A stretch of 64,000 nt of DNA from Cohnella terricola (GTDB taxonomy: Bacteria > Bacillota > Bacilli > Paenibacillales > Paenibacillaceae). The DNA is taken from assembly GCF_007786475.1 (NCBI RefSeq), contig NZ_VNJJ01000022.1, positions 1 through 64,000 of the forward strand, written 5' to 3'. Under the pieces are notes generated by a model. That model saw nothing but the letters and a program-made list of their open reading frames with translations. It was not told where the DNA came from and did not search any database. A program made the translations under genes and the position numbers. Shown here in pieces: positions 24,866 through 32,814 of this stretch. Position 1 is the stretch's first letter. Each line of letters begins with the position of its first letter.

Positions 24866-25801
24866 CTACAGTTTTTTTCTGGACAAGTAAAGCCCCATCA
24901 TGAACGAGCCGAAAAGCAGGACGACTGCGTTCAGCAGCATGCCCCTTCCTCCCGGATCCAGCAGATAATATTGATAGCTGCCCGCGGGATTCAATCGGAA
25001 GTTTACGCCCATGAACAACCCCAGGAACAATACCGGAGTATAGTTGGCCATGCGGATTTCGAGCAGCCGGTGGCGCTCGACCTGGTTGGCCAATTGAGCT
25101 TTGCGCATATCGGAGATCAATTCTTTGAGATTGTCCGAGACATTATTCCCCTCCTCTAGCGCGACCTTCAGAATGTTGGAGAAATATTCGGCCCACATGC
25201 TCCCGAACGACAAAGAGAAGCGGCGCAAACTCCCCTCATCGTCTCCTTTTACAGACAGGTTCCGATACAACTGCTCGAATACGGCTTGCACTTCTCCAGG
25301 TAGACGTCGTTCTTCCACCGCTTTCTGCAGGGCAATGCGGATATGTCGGCATCCGGTTACGAGATAACTTTGATAGAACAATTCAACCGCAGGCAGAAAT
25401 TCCAGCCTTGTCGCCATTTGCCGGTTCATTAGCGACATGCGCAGCAGCACATAAGGCAAGCAGCTCAACATAAACAATAAAATGACCGCGGATCGGAATG
25501 TTTGAAAAACGAGCGTGCCCGTCGCGATACCAAGCAGCCCCAGCGCCAATGAACATGCCGCAAAGCCGGACGGACTTAGCCGCCACCCTAATGCGAGCAG
25601 CAGATCGGACACATGCTGATAAGATTTGCCAATGCGCGCCCATTTCGGCGTTTCGTCCCGATTCCGCTTTTCCACTTTGTAAGTTTTTAAGCGCCGCTTC
25701 CGCGACTGGCCGTCCCACCACGCCGACAATCCGTATCGGACACTAACGAACAGCATTAGAAAGAGAACCCCGATCAGTGATGCTATCCATATCATCGACA
25801 T
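24866..25801 (-). CDS. tadB: Tad secretion inner-membrane protein TadB
   Basis: A 311-residue type II secretion F-domain protein with an N-terminal hydrophobic segment, two central ones (about 75-115), a cytoplasmic helical domain and a C-terminal membrane pair ending at KKL. Its start overlaps the end of cpaF by 10 nt. Position between the ATPase and a second F-domain protein is the standard tad order. Confidence 0.82.
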   Translation of the reverse strand: MSMIWIASLIGVLFLMLFVSVRYGLSAWWDGQSRKRRLKTYKVEKRNRDETPKWARIGKSYQHVSDLLLALGWRLSPSGFAACSLALGLLGIATGTLVFQTFRSAVILLFMLSCLPYVLLRMSLMNRQMATRLEFLPAVELFYQSYLVTGCRHIRIALQKAVEERRLPGEVQAVFEQLYRNLSVKGDDEGSLRRFSLSFGSMWAEYFSNILKVALEEGNNVSDNLKELISDMRKAQLANQVERHRLLEIRMANYTPVLFLGLFMGVNFRLNPAGSYQYYLLDPGGRGMLLNAVVLLFGSFMMGLYLSRKKL

Positions 25802-27222
25802 GATTCCGCGCTCCCCGAATCTCCATACGTTCCCATTCCCATAAGCAGGCGATAACTCTCCGGGTCGACTCGGGAAATTCTTCGCAACGCTTTCTCCGAG
25901 AACGGCTCAGGGAACGTCCACCGACCGCTCGTTTCTTCGTAACGAACCAAATCCCTGATCTTGACGACTCCGTTGTGCCATTCGAATTCGCCCACCCTAG
26001 CCAGCTTCCGTACTCCGCCGATCATGCGCATTTCGAATCCGATATGGGTCACGTGCTCCGTGATGCGTCGAATCAAAGATGCCGGATTCATCCCCCGCCC
26101 GTCGAGCATGCACATATCCGTTATCGTATCCGGCACGTCTTCCAGCCCGCTGGCGTGCACGGATGTAATGCTCCCTTCATGGCCGCGCGTGCAAGCCCGA
26201 ACATATATATTCGCATCCTCGTCACGAATCTCCGCATGGCATATCCGTTGCGGCGATTGCCTTAACGCCAGCTTAAAAGCCTGCCTGGGGCCGTGCAGCG
26301 GATCATCCTCTTCCGCTTCGTACTCCACGACGTTCTTGTTCGGGAAGTCCCTGCCCAGCATCAGTTCGAACCGGCCCTCGATCGTCACGAGCCTCTCCTC
26401 ATCCGGCATAGCTGCGATCAGCGCCTTGATCAGATGGGTTTTCCCGGTATTCGTCGCTCCGATGACCACCATATTAAAGCGGCTTCTGACGATTACGAGA
26501 AGCAGCTCGCGCACCCGGTTGTCCATCGTTTCGAACTCCGGCCTGCAAAGTGTTTCGAGGTTAAACCGTTTCACCGTATACAATCGGATCGTCAGCGTCG
26601 GCTGGGCGGTAAACCCGAACCCCGTCAACGTTACTCGAGAACCGTCGAGCAGAAGCACCTCTGCCCACCTCTTGCGGGGATTGATTCTGTCGTTATTGAA
26701 CAGCACCAGATTTTGCTGAATCCTTTCCACCTGGCTTACTTCCTGGAACCGGTATGAAGAAATCGCGGCCTTGCCGTCCCGTACTTCGAATATGCGGGTT
26801 CCGACAACCTGAACTTCCTCAAGTCCCTCCCGATCGCGAAGGACCAGCTCGAGCACGTTCATGCCGATCACTTCCGCGAACAGCGCTTCCGCGAGAGTTC
26901 CATACGGCAGGTTGCCGAAGGAAACGTGCTGCAGCCGTTTGCGAATAATCCAATCCGAAATGATCGCGAGCATCTCCGCCCTTTCCTGCGGAAATCCGAT
27001 AATGGCGCGGTTCAGCTTCTCCGCGTATTTCCTCCGCTCTTCTTCGCTCCATCCCCTCGGCGTCGACAGCATCTGCCTGACTTCTTCGGTATATGCCCGC
27101 AGCCGGTTTATCCCATCGGCACTATCCTCAGTCGCAACGGATGTCGTAACAGAAACATCCGCTTGCATATCCGCCGCATAAGCGGCAGGCGAGAACTTCT
27201 TCCCGGAACGATCTGCCGTCAT
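25792..27222 (-). CDS. cpaF: Tad/Flp pilus assembly ATPase CpaF (TadA)
   Basis: A 476-residue type II/IV secretion ATPase. Walker A is GATNTGKTHL (about residue 255); the Asp box, the Walker B region (SPQRICHAEIRDEDA) and the His box (TRGHEGSITSVHA) follow. The ~60 N-terminal residues are low in conservation. It powers assembly of the pilus or export apparatus at the inner membrane. The ATG at 27222 follows AGGAGGGG and overlaps the stop of the cpaE-like gene; an ATG 24 codons upstream lies within that gene. Confidence 0.92.
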   Translation of the reverse strand: MTADRSGKKFSPAAYAADMQADVSVTTSVATEDSADGINRLRAYTEEVRQMLSTPRGWSEEERRKYAEKLNRAIIGFPQERAEMLAIISDWIIRKRLQHVSFGNLPYGTLAEALFAEVIGMNVLELVLRDREGLEEVQVVGTRIFEVRDGKAAISSYRFQEVSQVERIQQNLVLFNNDRINPRKRWAEVLLLDGSRVTLTGFGFTAQPTLTIRLYTVKRFNLETLCRPEFETMDNRVRELLLVIVRSRFNMVVIGATNTGKTHLIKALIAAMPDEERLVTIEGRFELMLGRDFPNKNVVEYEAEEDDPLHGPRQAFKLALRQSPQRICHAEIRDEDANIYVRACTRGHEGSITSVHASGLEDVPDTITDMCMLDGRGMNPASLIRRITEHVTHIGFEMRMIGGVRKLARVGEFEWHNGVVKIRDLVRYEETSGRWTFPEPFSEKALRRISRVDPESYRLLMGMGTYGDSGSAESCR

Positions 27223-28052
27223 ACGCCCCTCCTGCGATGCATCATCAGCCGGCGCATCCAAGGTCTGTCCGTCTTCTGCAGCCTCTGCGCCCAATTCAGC
27301 CGACTGAGCAGCGGCTTAGCCACCGCGTCGAATGCCGCCGCGTTCTTTTCTTCCGCCGCAAGCCATTCATCCAATCTCCCGCTGTCCAGTTGAAGATGAA
27401 CGCTTTCCAGCAAGCGGAGCTCCGCAAATTCGGTACAACCGGTTTCCTTGCGAATTTCCTTCACCCGATATCCCCCCATTCGATGATGGCCTTGCAGCAA
27501 GACCAATTGAAATTGTTCCGGCTTCATCCCGAATTGCGATCCGACTTGCCCGGTCCAGCGATGGACATCTTCTTGAAAATGACTTAAATGCTCGGTCGTG
27601 ATCAAAAACCGATCGTCCGCCTCCCGCATCGCGCATATCGTAGCGGCATTATCCCAATAAGCGCTGACATCCGCGATCGTCAGATCGAACGCTTCCCGGG
27701 CAGCCGCGAGCAGCTTGCGCATATCTTCGGGTTCGTAATATTCCGCCTGCTCCCTGGACATATTGCCGAAAAGAACATGCATCCCTCCCAGCTTCGGGGA
27801 TTGAAAAGCGTATTGTCGGAGCTTGTCCCCCGTCATCGTGCCCGCCCGCAGTTCCGGTCTGACCCCGTCCAAGGTCACGTCCGGCTTATCGATTCCCAAA
27901 TACAGATGCGTCTTCGCGCTTTTCAAATTCAGGCATAGAAATCCAACTTTACGTCCCGTTAGCGAAGCGATGCGATACCCGGTACCGAACGCCGTCAGCG
28001 AAGTGCCGATATTCGGCGTCGAACCCGCGAAAGCGGCTAACATTCCCGTCAT
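27219..28052 (-). CDS. CpaE/TadZ-like ParA-type protein with altered P-loop
   Basis: A 277-residue protein located where cpaE/tadZ is expected. The N-terminus starts with MTGMLAAFAGSTPNIGTSLTAF, a P-loop-like segment in which the Lys of G-K-[ST] is Thr (GTS). Later segments LTIADVSAYWDN and RFLITTEHLSHFQED fit the deviant Walker fold of MinD/ParA relatives. CpaE/TadZ proteins localise the Tad machinery to a cell pole, and atypical P-loops are known among them. Start ATG 28052 follows GGAGGA and overlaps cpaB; the longer open frame upstream is not used. Confidence 0.72.
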   Translation of the reverse strand: MTGMLAAFAGSTPNIGTSLTAFGTGYRIASLTGRKVGFLCLNLKSAKTHLYLGIDKPDVTLDGVRPELRAGTMTGDKLRQYAFQSPKLGGMHVLFGNMSREQAEYYEPEDMRKLLAAAREAFDLTIADVSAYWDNAATICAMREADDRFLITTEHLSHFQEDVHRWTGQVGSQFGMKPEQFQLVLLQGHHRMGGYRVKEIRKETGCTEFAELRLLESVHLQLDSGRLDEWLAAEEKNAAAFDAVAKPLLSRLNWAQRLQKTDRPWMRRLMMHRRRGV

Positions 28053-28759
28053 CGATATTCCTCCTCTTGGATCGACGAAGCTTGGAACGCGATAATCAGC
28101 TTGGCCGTCCCTCCCTTGCAAGCGGTATCGAGCTCGAGCCATTGCGCGTCGGTCAGATTCAAATTGATCGCGTCAATCGTCCCATTCGCATCCCGCCTTG
28201 ATGCGTACATGCTTTCCTTGTCGTCATTGGCCATGGAAAGCAGATTCGGATTTTTCGGATTGTCGATCTCCAGATTAGCCGCCGTCTTGACTCCCGCGAC
28301 CCGGATCGCATCCGGGAAAAGCTTGCGGGATAGCGTCGCTTCGTCCGACAAGTACACGACGACTTCATCGCCCGCCCGGATGCCGTTGGAGATCGACTTC
28401 ACGTATTCCCGGGGAATCTGGAACGTAGATTGCCCCTTGCCTGGGAGCAGACGGTATTTATCCACTTTCCAACGAAGCAGCGGTTCATTGCTTCCAAGCG
28501 GTATCGAAGTCTCCATCCCGATCGCTTCCGACACGCTCGTGATCATCTCCGGCGTGATCGCGGAACGAGGCAAGAAGGCCGTCGTCAAATGCGCCGCTTC
28601 CAGTTTCGTCCCTGTGGAGATAAATTTCTTGGGCACGACGACCTCGGACATCTCCTGCATTTCGATCTGCCGTACCTGCAGCAAATACACGGCGTACACC
28701 AGCATTCCCGATAACACGGCCGCCGTCAAACTGATGGCCGCCTGCCTTCTTCTGTTCAT
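28049..28759 (-). CDS. cpaB: CpaB-like SAF-domain protein, first gene of the Tad operon
   Basis: A 236-residue protein with one N-terminal transmembrane helix (about 9-27) and a SAF domain beginning VVVPKKFISTGTKLEAAHL. This is the architecture of CpaB/RcpC, which contributes to the pilus export complex outside the inner membrane. Start preceded by AGAGGTG at 5 nt. It is the first gene after the promoter and leader terminator at 28782-28897. Confidence 0.82.
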   Translation of the reverse strand: MNRRRQAAISLTAAVLSGMLVYAVYLLQVRQIEMQEMSEVVVPKKFISTGTKLEAAHLTTAFLPRSAITPEMITSVSEAIGMETSIPLGSNEPLLRWKVDKYRLLPGKGQSTFQIPREYVKSISNGIRAGDEVVVYLSDEATLSRKLFPDAIRVAGVKTAANLEIDNPKNPNLLSMANDDKESMYASRRDANGTIDAINLNLTDAQWLELDTACKGGTAKLIIAFQASSIQEEEYR

Positions 28760-28781
28760 ATCCGCACCTCTTTTCGGTAAT

Positions 28782-28830
28782 AAAAAAACGCAAGGATAGA
28801 GGGTACCCTCTATCGCTTGCGTTCTTCGCA
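28782..28830 (-). terminator. leader terminator (attenuator) upstream of cpaB
   Basis: On the minus strand an 8-bp stem AACGCAAG/CTTGCGTT (28816-28823 with 28787-28794) continues into a 9-bp palindromic inner stem (28796-28813). It is followed by seven T, all within the 5' leader of the Tad operon and 23 bp before the cpaB start. A competing small hairpin TGCG-AAGAA-CGCA (28818-28830) uses the same 5' strand. This points to control by premature termination; the signal is unknown. Confidence 0.75.
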
Positions 28831-28868
28831 GCGTAAGTTATCAATCATATAGACTTGCTAGTAGGCTC

Positions 28869-28897
28869 AATATAGCAAAAGGCTCGCTTTATGTAAA
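28869..28897 (-). promoter_or_regulatory. sigma-A promoter of the Tad operon
   Basis: Minus-strand TTTACA (28892-28897) and TATATT (28869-28874) are separated by exactly 17 nt. Transcription would start near 28861, giving a leader of about 100 nt before cpaB that contains the terminator at 28782-28823. The promoter lies inside the terminator hairpin of the upstream metallo-hydrolase gene. Confidence 0.78.
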
Positions 28898-28908
28898 GCC
28901 TTTTTTTT
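28877..28908. terminator. terminator after the MBL-fold gene
   Basis: AAAAGGCT (28877-28884) pairs with AGCCTTTT (28897-28904), followed on the plus strand by a T8 tract and on the minus strand by a short T run. On the minus strand it closes the DedA-thioredoxin-MBL transcription unit. Confidence 0.6.
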
Positions 28909-28932
28909 ACAGGCATCGACGGCATTTGCATT

Positions 28933-29559
28933 TTACCTGACGTAGGGATTTTCGCGCCGTTCTTCTCCGATCGTCGTTTCCGGCCCGTGACCTGGAAGCA
29001 CGAGCACTTCGTCCGGCAACGAATAGAGCTTCTCCCTAATCGATCGGCTAAGCTGATCCTGGCTGCCTCCCGGAAGATCCGTGCGCCCGATCGACCTGCG
29101 GAATAAAGCGTCTCCGGCGAACAGCAGATCCCCGACCAGGAAGCTTACGCTCCCCGGCGAATGTCCGGGTGTATGCTTCACCAGAAAAGTCTCTCCGACG
29201 AACGTCAACTCCTGCCCGTCGGCCAGTTCATGATCCGGAAGGTCCGTCGTAATCGGCGGAGTCACGTCAGCCCAACGCGCCGAACCGTTCTTGCCCGCAT
29301 CGGTCAGCCAGTCTTTCTCGGCGGAATGCAAATAGACGGGGCAGCCGTATTTCCGGCGCAAGTGATCTACCCCTCCGATATGATCGAAGTGAGCGTGAGT
29401 AAGCAGAATCGCCTCGACCTTCAAGCCGTCGAGCTTGCGCATCAGCGCGCCGTCCGCCGTTCCCGGGTCGATGACCACGGCACTCGTTCTGTCCGCGTTA
29501 ACGACGACATATGCGTTCGTCTGCAAAGCTCCCAGCGCAAATCTTTGAAATGTCAGCAT
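28933..29559 (-). CDS. MBL-fold metallo-hydrolase (YqgX/glyoxalase II-like)
   Basis: A 208-residue metallo-beta-lactamase-fold hydrolase. The zinc motif is THAHFDHIGG (H-x-H-x-D-H), with further His in HTPGHSPGS and the Asp/His in the FAGDALF and LPGHGPET segments. YqgX-like proteins are proposed to hydrolyse S-lactoylglutathione-type or bacillithiol thioesters; the substrate here is not determined. 13 bp after the thioredoxin-family gene, likely the same transcript. Confidence 0.88.
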   Translation of the reverse strand: MLTFQRFALGALQTNAYVVVNADRTSAVVIDPGTADGALMRKLDGLKVEAILLTHAHFDHIGGVDHLRRKYGCPVYLHSAEKDWLTDAGKNGSARWADVTPPITTDLPDHELADGQELTFVGETFLVKHTPGHSPGSVSFLVGDLLFAGDALFRRSIGRTDLPGGSQDQLSRSIREKLYSLPDEVLVLPGHGPETTIGEERRENPYVR

Positions 29560-29572
29560 CCTTTACCCTACC

Positions 29573-30139
29573 TCACACACCGGATAAAATCTCGCGCATC
29601 TCTTGCAAGATAACCGTTTGATACTCGGTATCTTCGCCATACCGGCGCATCATCTCTTGTCTAGCAACCGCGATTTTCTCTTGATAATCCGGCGCTTCGC
29701 GATCCGGGTTCTCCGCTTTGAAAGCATTCATGACTTCTTGGACGTATTTCGGACGGGCGCCCCATTTGCCGAGCAGATGCCCTCCGGTATCCGTGAACAA
29801 TACGACCGGAATCGCGCGGCCCCCCATCGTCAGATGCTGGTCCATCAGATCGAGATGTTCTTCCATAATCAAAACTTCCGTCGGAATCCCCGCTTTGTCC
29901 ATCGCTTTGAACACGACGGGAACGTTGCGGACGACGTCTCCGCACCAATCCGCGGCGATAATCAGGCAGCGCAGATCGTCGCGGTTGTTCAACGATTCGT
30001 AGAATTCCTCAAGCTCGGCATCGTTCCATTGGAAGCGATCGTACCAGGATTGGAACTTGTCTTGGTTCTTGGTCATGGCCTCTACGAACTGCTGCGGCGT
30101 CAGCCCTTTATGCAGCTTACTTGCGATCAATTGACTCAT
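29573..30139 (-). CDS. thioredoxin-family protein with a single active-site Cys
   Basis: A 188-residue thioredoxin-fold protein. The core reads LIIAADWCGDVVRNVPVV followed by the cis-Pro segment GGRAIPVVLF. In place of the usual C-x-x-C there is W-C-G-D, so only one Cys remains. This excludes ordinary dithiol-disulfide exchange but allows a monothiol role, for example with bacillithiol. Start follows GAGAGGGG. Same strand as the MBL gene downstream and the DedA gene upstream. Confidence 0.82.
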   Translation of the reverse strand: MSQLIASKLHKGLTPQQFVEAMTKNQDKFQSWYDRFQWNDAELEEFYESLNNRDDLRCLIIAADWCGDVVRNVPVVFKAMDKAGIPTEVLIMEEHLDLMDQHLTMGGRAIPVVLFTDTGGHLLGKWGARPKYVQEVMNAFKAENPDREAPDYQEKIAVARQEMMRRYGEDTEYQTVILQEMREILSGV

Positions 30140-30177
30140 GCGGATATCCCCTCTCTCGTAGCGTACTCATGTTTATT

Positions 30178-30789
30178 TTAGATGGTTTTGCCCCGTTTGC
30201 GCAAATATTGAACCAGGAAAAAGACGACCAGGACGGCAATCGCGATTAGAATGATCGGTTGAACGTACTTGGAGGCTTCGCCTTTGATGTCCTCCCAGTT
30301 ATCCCCCAAAGATCGGCCCAGCCACACGAATAGAATCGACCATGGGATGGATGCCAATACCGTCAGCCACGTAAACTTCCACAGATTCATCCTCGCCATC
30401 CCTGCCGGAATGGATACGACCTGACGCATGACCGGCACGAATCTTCCCGTAAACACGATCATCGGGCCGTACTTGTCGAACCATTTTTCCGCGATATCGA
30501 TATGCTTGGACTTCAAGTGCAGAAATTTTCCGAACTTGTCCAGAAAAGGCCTGCCCCCGTAACGGCCGATCGCATAGAGCAGCCATTGCTGCAAAATGGC
30601 ACCGATCACACCACATATAACGGCGACTTCGAAGGAAACCGTTCCCTTATAGACCAAATAGCCCGCGAAACCCAACACGATCTCGCTAGGTATGACTTCG
30701 ATCGCTAGACCGATAATAATGCCCCAGAATCCTAGACTTTCAATCCATGCCAGAATCTGGGCGAGCCAATCGTGCAACGTATCCATCAT
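30178..30789 (-). CDS. DedA family membrane protein
   Basis: A 203-residue DedA/VTT-family protein with five or six membrane segments. The conserved signature is seen as PSEIVLGFAGYLVYKG near the start, and G-R-[FY]-x-P-x-x-R as FTGRFVPVMRQVVSIPAGMARM. DedA members are linked to undecaprenyl-phosphate or phosphatidylethanolamine flipping and to pH and antibiotic tolerance. First gene of the DedA-thioredoxin-MBL set. Confidence 0.92.
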   Translation of the reverse strand: MMDTLHDWLAQILAWIESLGFWGIIIGLAIEVIPSEIVLGFAGYLVYKGTVSFEVAVICGVIGAILQQWLLYAIGRYGGRPFLDKFGKFLHLKSKHIDIAEKWFDKYGPMIVFTGRFVPVMRQVVSIPAGMARMNLWKFTWLTVLASIPWSILFVWLGRSLGDNWEDIKGEASKYVQPIILIAIAVLVVFFLVQYLRKRGKTI

Positions 30790-30958
30790 CGCATGTTACC
30801 TGCTTTCTCCCCTTATTAACCGTCTCTATTCTAGCATAGAGCCCGTGCCTCCTTCCAGTTATACGAAGTTTGCCGGAAATCGATGCAGGCTTGTCATGAC
30901 CGGACGGGCCTATGCATAGACTGCGGTAGGTGGACAAAGTTGAAGAGGAGAGAGCGGA

Positions 30959-31414
30959 ATGAGTAAAATCGTGATCCTGAACCGAAAGAAAATTCAGTTG
31001 TACGCGGTCATCGCGGCGATCGTCATCCTCGCCGGCGCCTACATCGGCTGGCAACAATCCAGACCCGCAATGGCTCCGGCGGCAGACGGGCAGGAAAAGC
31101 AAGTCCTACTGCTTACGACCGGGGAATTCACGGCAAAGGCCGATAACGGGAAAAATCTCGAGACGTATTTGTTCTATCCGGGTACCGTCGTCGCCAAGAA
31201 AAATGTTCCCGTCGAGTTGCGCATTACCGGAATTAACGGCCAATCCCATCCATTCGTGATCGAAGGGCTGAACGTCTCCGGCAAGATTCATAAAGGCAAA
31301 ACGGCCGTCGTCCGCTTCACGCCCAAGGAAGCCGGAATTTACACCATCGTCTGCCAGACGCACACCGATTCGAAATCCGGCGGTCCGATGGTCGGTTACC
31401 TGGTCATTCAGTAG
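30959..31414 (+). CDS. membrane-anchored cupredoxin-domain protein
   Basis: A 151-residue protein: N-terminal membrane anchor (about 11-28, no lipobox), an Ala/Pro linker and a C-terminal cupredoxin domain. The type-1 copper ligands are visible as His in SHPF, then Cys, His and a possible Met in VCQTHTDSKSGGPMVG. Likely an extracytoplasmic electron carrier or copper-binding protein. Start follows GAGGAGAG. Divergent from the DedA gene. Confidence 0.88.
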   Translation: MSKIVILNRKKIQLYAVIAAIVILAGAYIGWQQSRPAMAPAADGQEKQVLLLTTGEFTAKADNGKNLETYLFYPGTVVAKKNVPVELRITGINGQSHPFVIEGLNVSGKIHKGKTAVVRFTPKEAGIYTIVCQTHTDSKSGGPMVGYLVIQ

Positions 31415-31476
31415 CCCGAAGTGACCACTCTCTTTTTCTATGCATAGGGTATTGAAAAAGAGATCGGGTGACCTTA

Positions 31477-31788
31477 ATGAACAAATTCCCGGAGAAGCAC
31501 GCTTCTCCGCTGCCCACGCCCCGCGGCATTCGCCGGGCATGCTCCAACGAACTGTATCGGACCGTCAAAAGATTGAGACGCCATATCCCCGCTCCGCTCG
31601 TTCGGCAAGCCGAAGAGTTATACTTCAAACGGGTCATAGGAAATCTGATCTGGATCGCGGAAAACAAAAGCAACCGCAGATTGCTTGCCGATTGGTGGGA
31701 CGAGGAAGTCAGCGCAGACATCGCCGAATTATGGGAAGTCGACAGGGAGCAGTTGCAACGGGCGTTTCGCGCCGCATTCGGAGGTTGA
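31477..31788 (+). CDS. uncharacterised small basic protein
   Basis: A 103-residue protein, Arg-rich at the N-terminus (PRGIRRACSNELYRTVKRLRRHI) and helical throughout, with an acidic, Trp-containing C-terminal half (ADWWDEEVSADIAELW). No motif recognised. ATG 31477 follows GGGTGA at 5-6 nt; a GTG at 31468 is inside that site. 62 bp after the cupredoxin gene on the same strand, with a strong terminator after it, so the two probably form one unit. Confidence 0.65.
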   Translation: MNKFPEKHASPLPTPRGIRRACSNELYRTVKRLRRHIPAPLVRQAEELYFKRVIGNLIWIAENKSNRRLLADWWDEEVSADIAELWEVDREQLQRAFRAAFGG

Positions 31789-31798
31789 ACGCATGCAA

Positions 31799-31842
31799 AA
31801 AAAACCGGTTGCGCGTAAATCTTACGAGCAACCGGTTTTTGT
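31799..31842. terminator. bidirectional terminator between the small basic protein and PilZ genes
   Basis: AAAACCGGTTGC (31801-31812) pairs with GCAACCGGTTTT (31828-31839). It is flanked by an A8 run on one side and T5 on the other, between convergent genes. Confidence 0.88.
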
Positions 31843-31865
31843 ATACCGCTTTATGTTAGCCTAAC

Positions 31866-32579
31866 TTATGCATTTCCTTTTTCCGCGCGTTTCTTCATCA
31901 GATTTTCGCGGTTTTTCGCATTTTTCTGAACCTGCTGGCGCAGAATCAAAGCCCGAAGCGGACGAAGCATTTCCGGCTCAAGCACATGCATTTTGGCGCC
32001 GCAATGGAGCAGACCCTCATGGCGATCGCGCCTCACGATGTCAAACTCGCATTCAAACGAAAATCCGATGTTCACTTTAGCCTTGAGCCGCGACTTCGTC
32101 GCGAAAAAGGGAGCATCCTGTCCGGAGAAACTGATTCCGGATATGCTGATATCGTGGATTTGCATTTCCGGTAGACTTTCCTCGCCCGCCTTCTCGGCGG
32201 GTCCGGTCAGTATGCTCACGATCTGCGCGGTGCCTTCGATCTCAACCCGCGGGTGTTCCCGTCTCTCCTTGAAGCGTTTATGCAGATCCGGCGGTTGCAG
32301 CAACGCGATGGCTCCTTCGTATTTCGCGAATACGACGGAAGAGATCGTCTGTATACCGGCCGGAGAATATACGGTCAGCTTGGCCGTCTCGCCTAGATCG
32401 AACTGATCGAACTCGTGAAGTTCGACTTCGAAGAGCTCGCCTTCGACGTGCGTCATCACTCCGGTGGACACGAAATTTTTGCCTTCTACGACGGTTCGGC
32501 AATGCAGCAACACGTTTAACGGAAGTAAATCCTTTTCCAGTTCGGACAATACTGAATGATTGTCGTTAGCTTGAGTCAT
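31866..32579 (-). CDS. PilZ-domain c-di-GMP receptor protein
   Basis: A 237-residue protein. The N-terminal ~110 residues form a YcgR-like beta-barrel (flagellar-brake-type PilZN), and the C-terminal part is a PilZ domain. The c-di-GMP motif is present: RREHPRVE (R-x-x-x-R) and DISISGISFSG ([DN]-x-S-x-x-G), with a charged C-terminal tail. ATG 32579 follows AAAGGTGG; the open frame continues upstream through the riboswitch terminator, which cannot be coding. Expression appears to be controlled by the c-di-GMP riboswitch upstream, so both the mRNA and the protein sense the same molecule. Confidence 0.9.
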   Translation of the reverse strand: MTQANDNHSVLSELEKDLLPLNVLLHCRTVVEGKNFVSTGVMTHVEGELFEVELHEFDQFDLGETAKLTVYSPAGIQTISSVVFAKYEGAIALLQPPDLHKRFKERREHPRVEIEGTAQIVSILTGPAEKAGEESLPEMQIHDISISGISFSGQDAPFFATKSRLKAKVNIGFSFECEFDIVRRDRHEGLLHCGAKMHVLEPEMLRPLRALILRQQVQKNAKNRENLMKKRAEKGNA

Positions 32580-32602
32580 CACGCCAAACCACCTTTCTTT
32601 AT

Positions 32603-32634
32603 AAAAAAACAGGCTTACTCCTAAGAGCAGCCTG
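32603..32634 (-). terminator. expression-platform terminator of the c-di-GMP riboswitch
   Basis: Minus-strand CAGGCTGCTC/GAGTAAGCCTG stem (32610-32634) followed by seven T (32603-32609), 24 bp before the PilZ start codon. It lies directly downstream of the aptamer. Confidence 0.85.
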
Positions 32635-32656
32635 ATTCGCCTGATGATCCCACTAC

Positions 32657-32751
32657 GGACTATCGGCAGCCAGGCTGTCATCGTCCAGAAGGACCTTAGA
32701 CCCTTTAGCTTTGCGTCCTTGCTTTTCAGCAAGTTTGCCCATTGCTAATCC
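32657..32751 (-). ncRNA. cyclic di-GMP-I (GEMM-I) riboswitch aptamer
   Basis: Minus-strand RNA contains the hallmark blocks in order: GGGCAAAC (about 32733-32740), a GCTT-like hairpin (CTTGCTGAAAAGCAAG), GGACGCAAAGC, GGGTCTAAGG, then the receptor-stem end CAGCCTGGCTGCCG (to 32664). P1 closes by pairing GGATTA (32746-32751) with TAGTCC (32657-32662), allowing one G-U. The order and conserved bases are those of class I c-di-GMP riboswitches. It precedes a PilZ gene, a biologically consistent target. Whether ligand turns the gene on or off is not decided here. Confidence 0.93.
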
Positions 32752-32760
32752 ATCGGAAAG

Positions 32761-32788
32761 ATTGTACCATAATTCGCCATCACAGTAA
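32761..32788 (-). promoter_or_regulatory. promoter of the riboswitch-PilZ transcript
   Basis: Minus-strand TTACTG (32783-32788), 16 nt, then an extended -10 TGGTACAAT (TACAAT at 32761-32766). The predicted start near 32754 falls just before the aptamer P1 stem. Confidence 0.7.
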
Positions 32789-32814
32789 CCCATTTTTGTA
32801 GCGGGAACGCTTCG

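Noticed and set aside
28782-28860. c-di-GMP riboswitch in the Tad leader
   Set aside because: Although ACGCAAGCG looks suggestive, the GGGCAAAC block, the receptor hairpin and the CTAAGG block are missing and the leader is too short.
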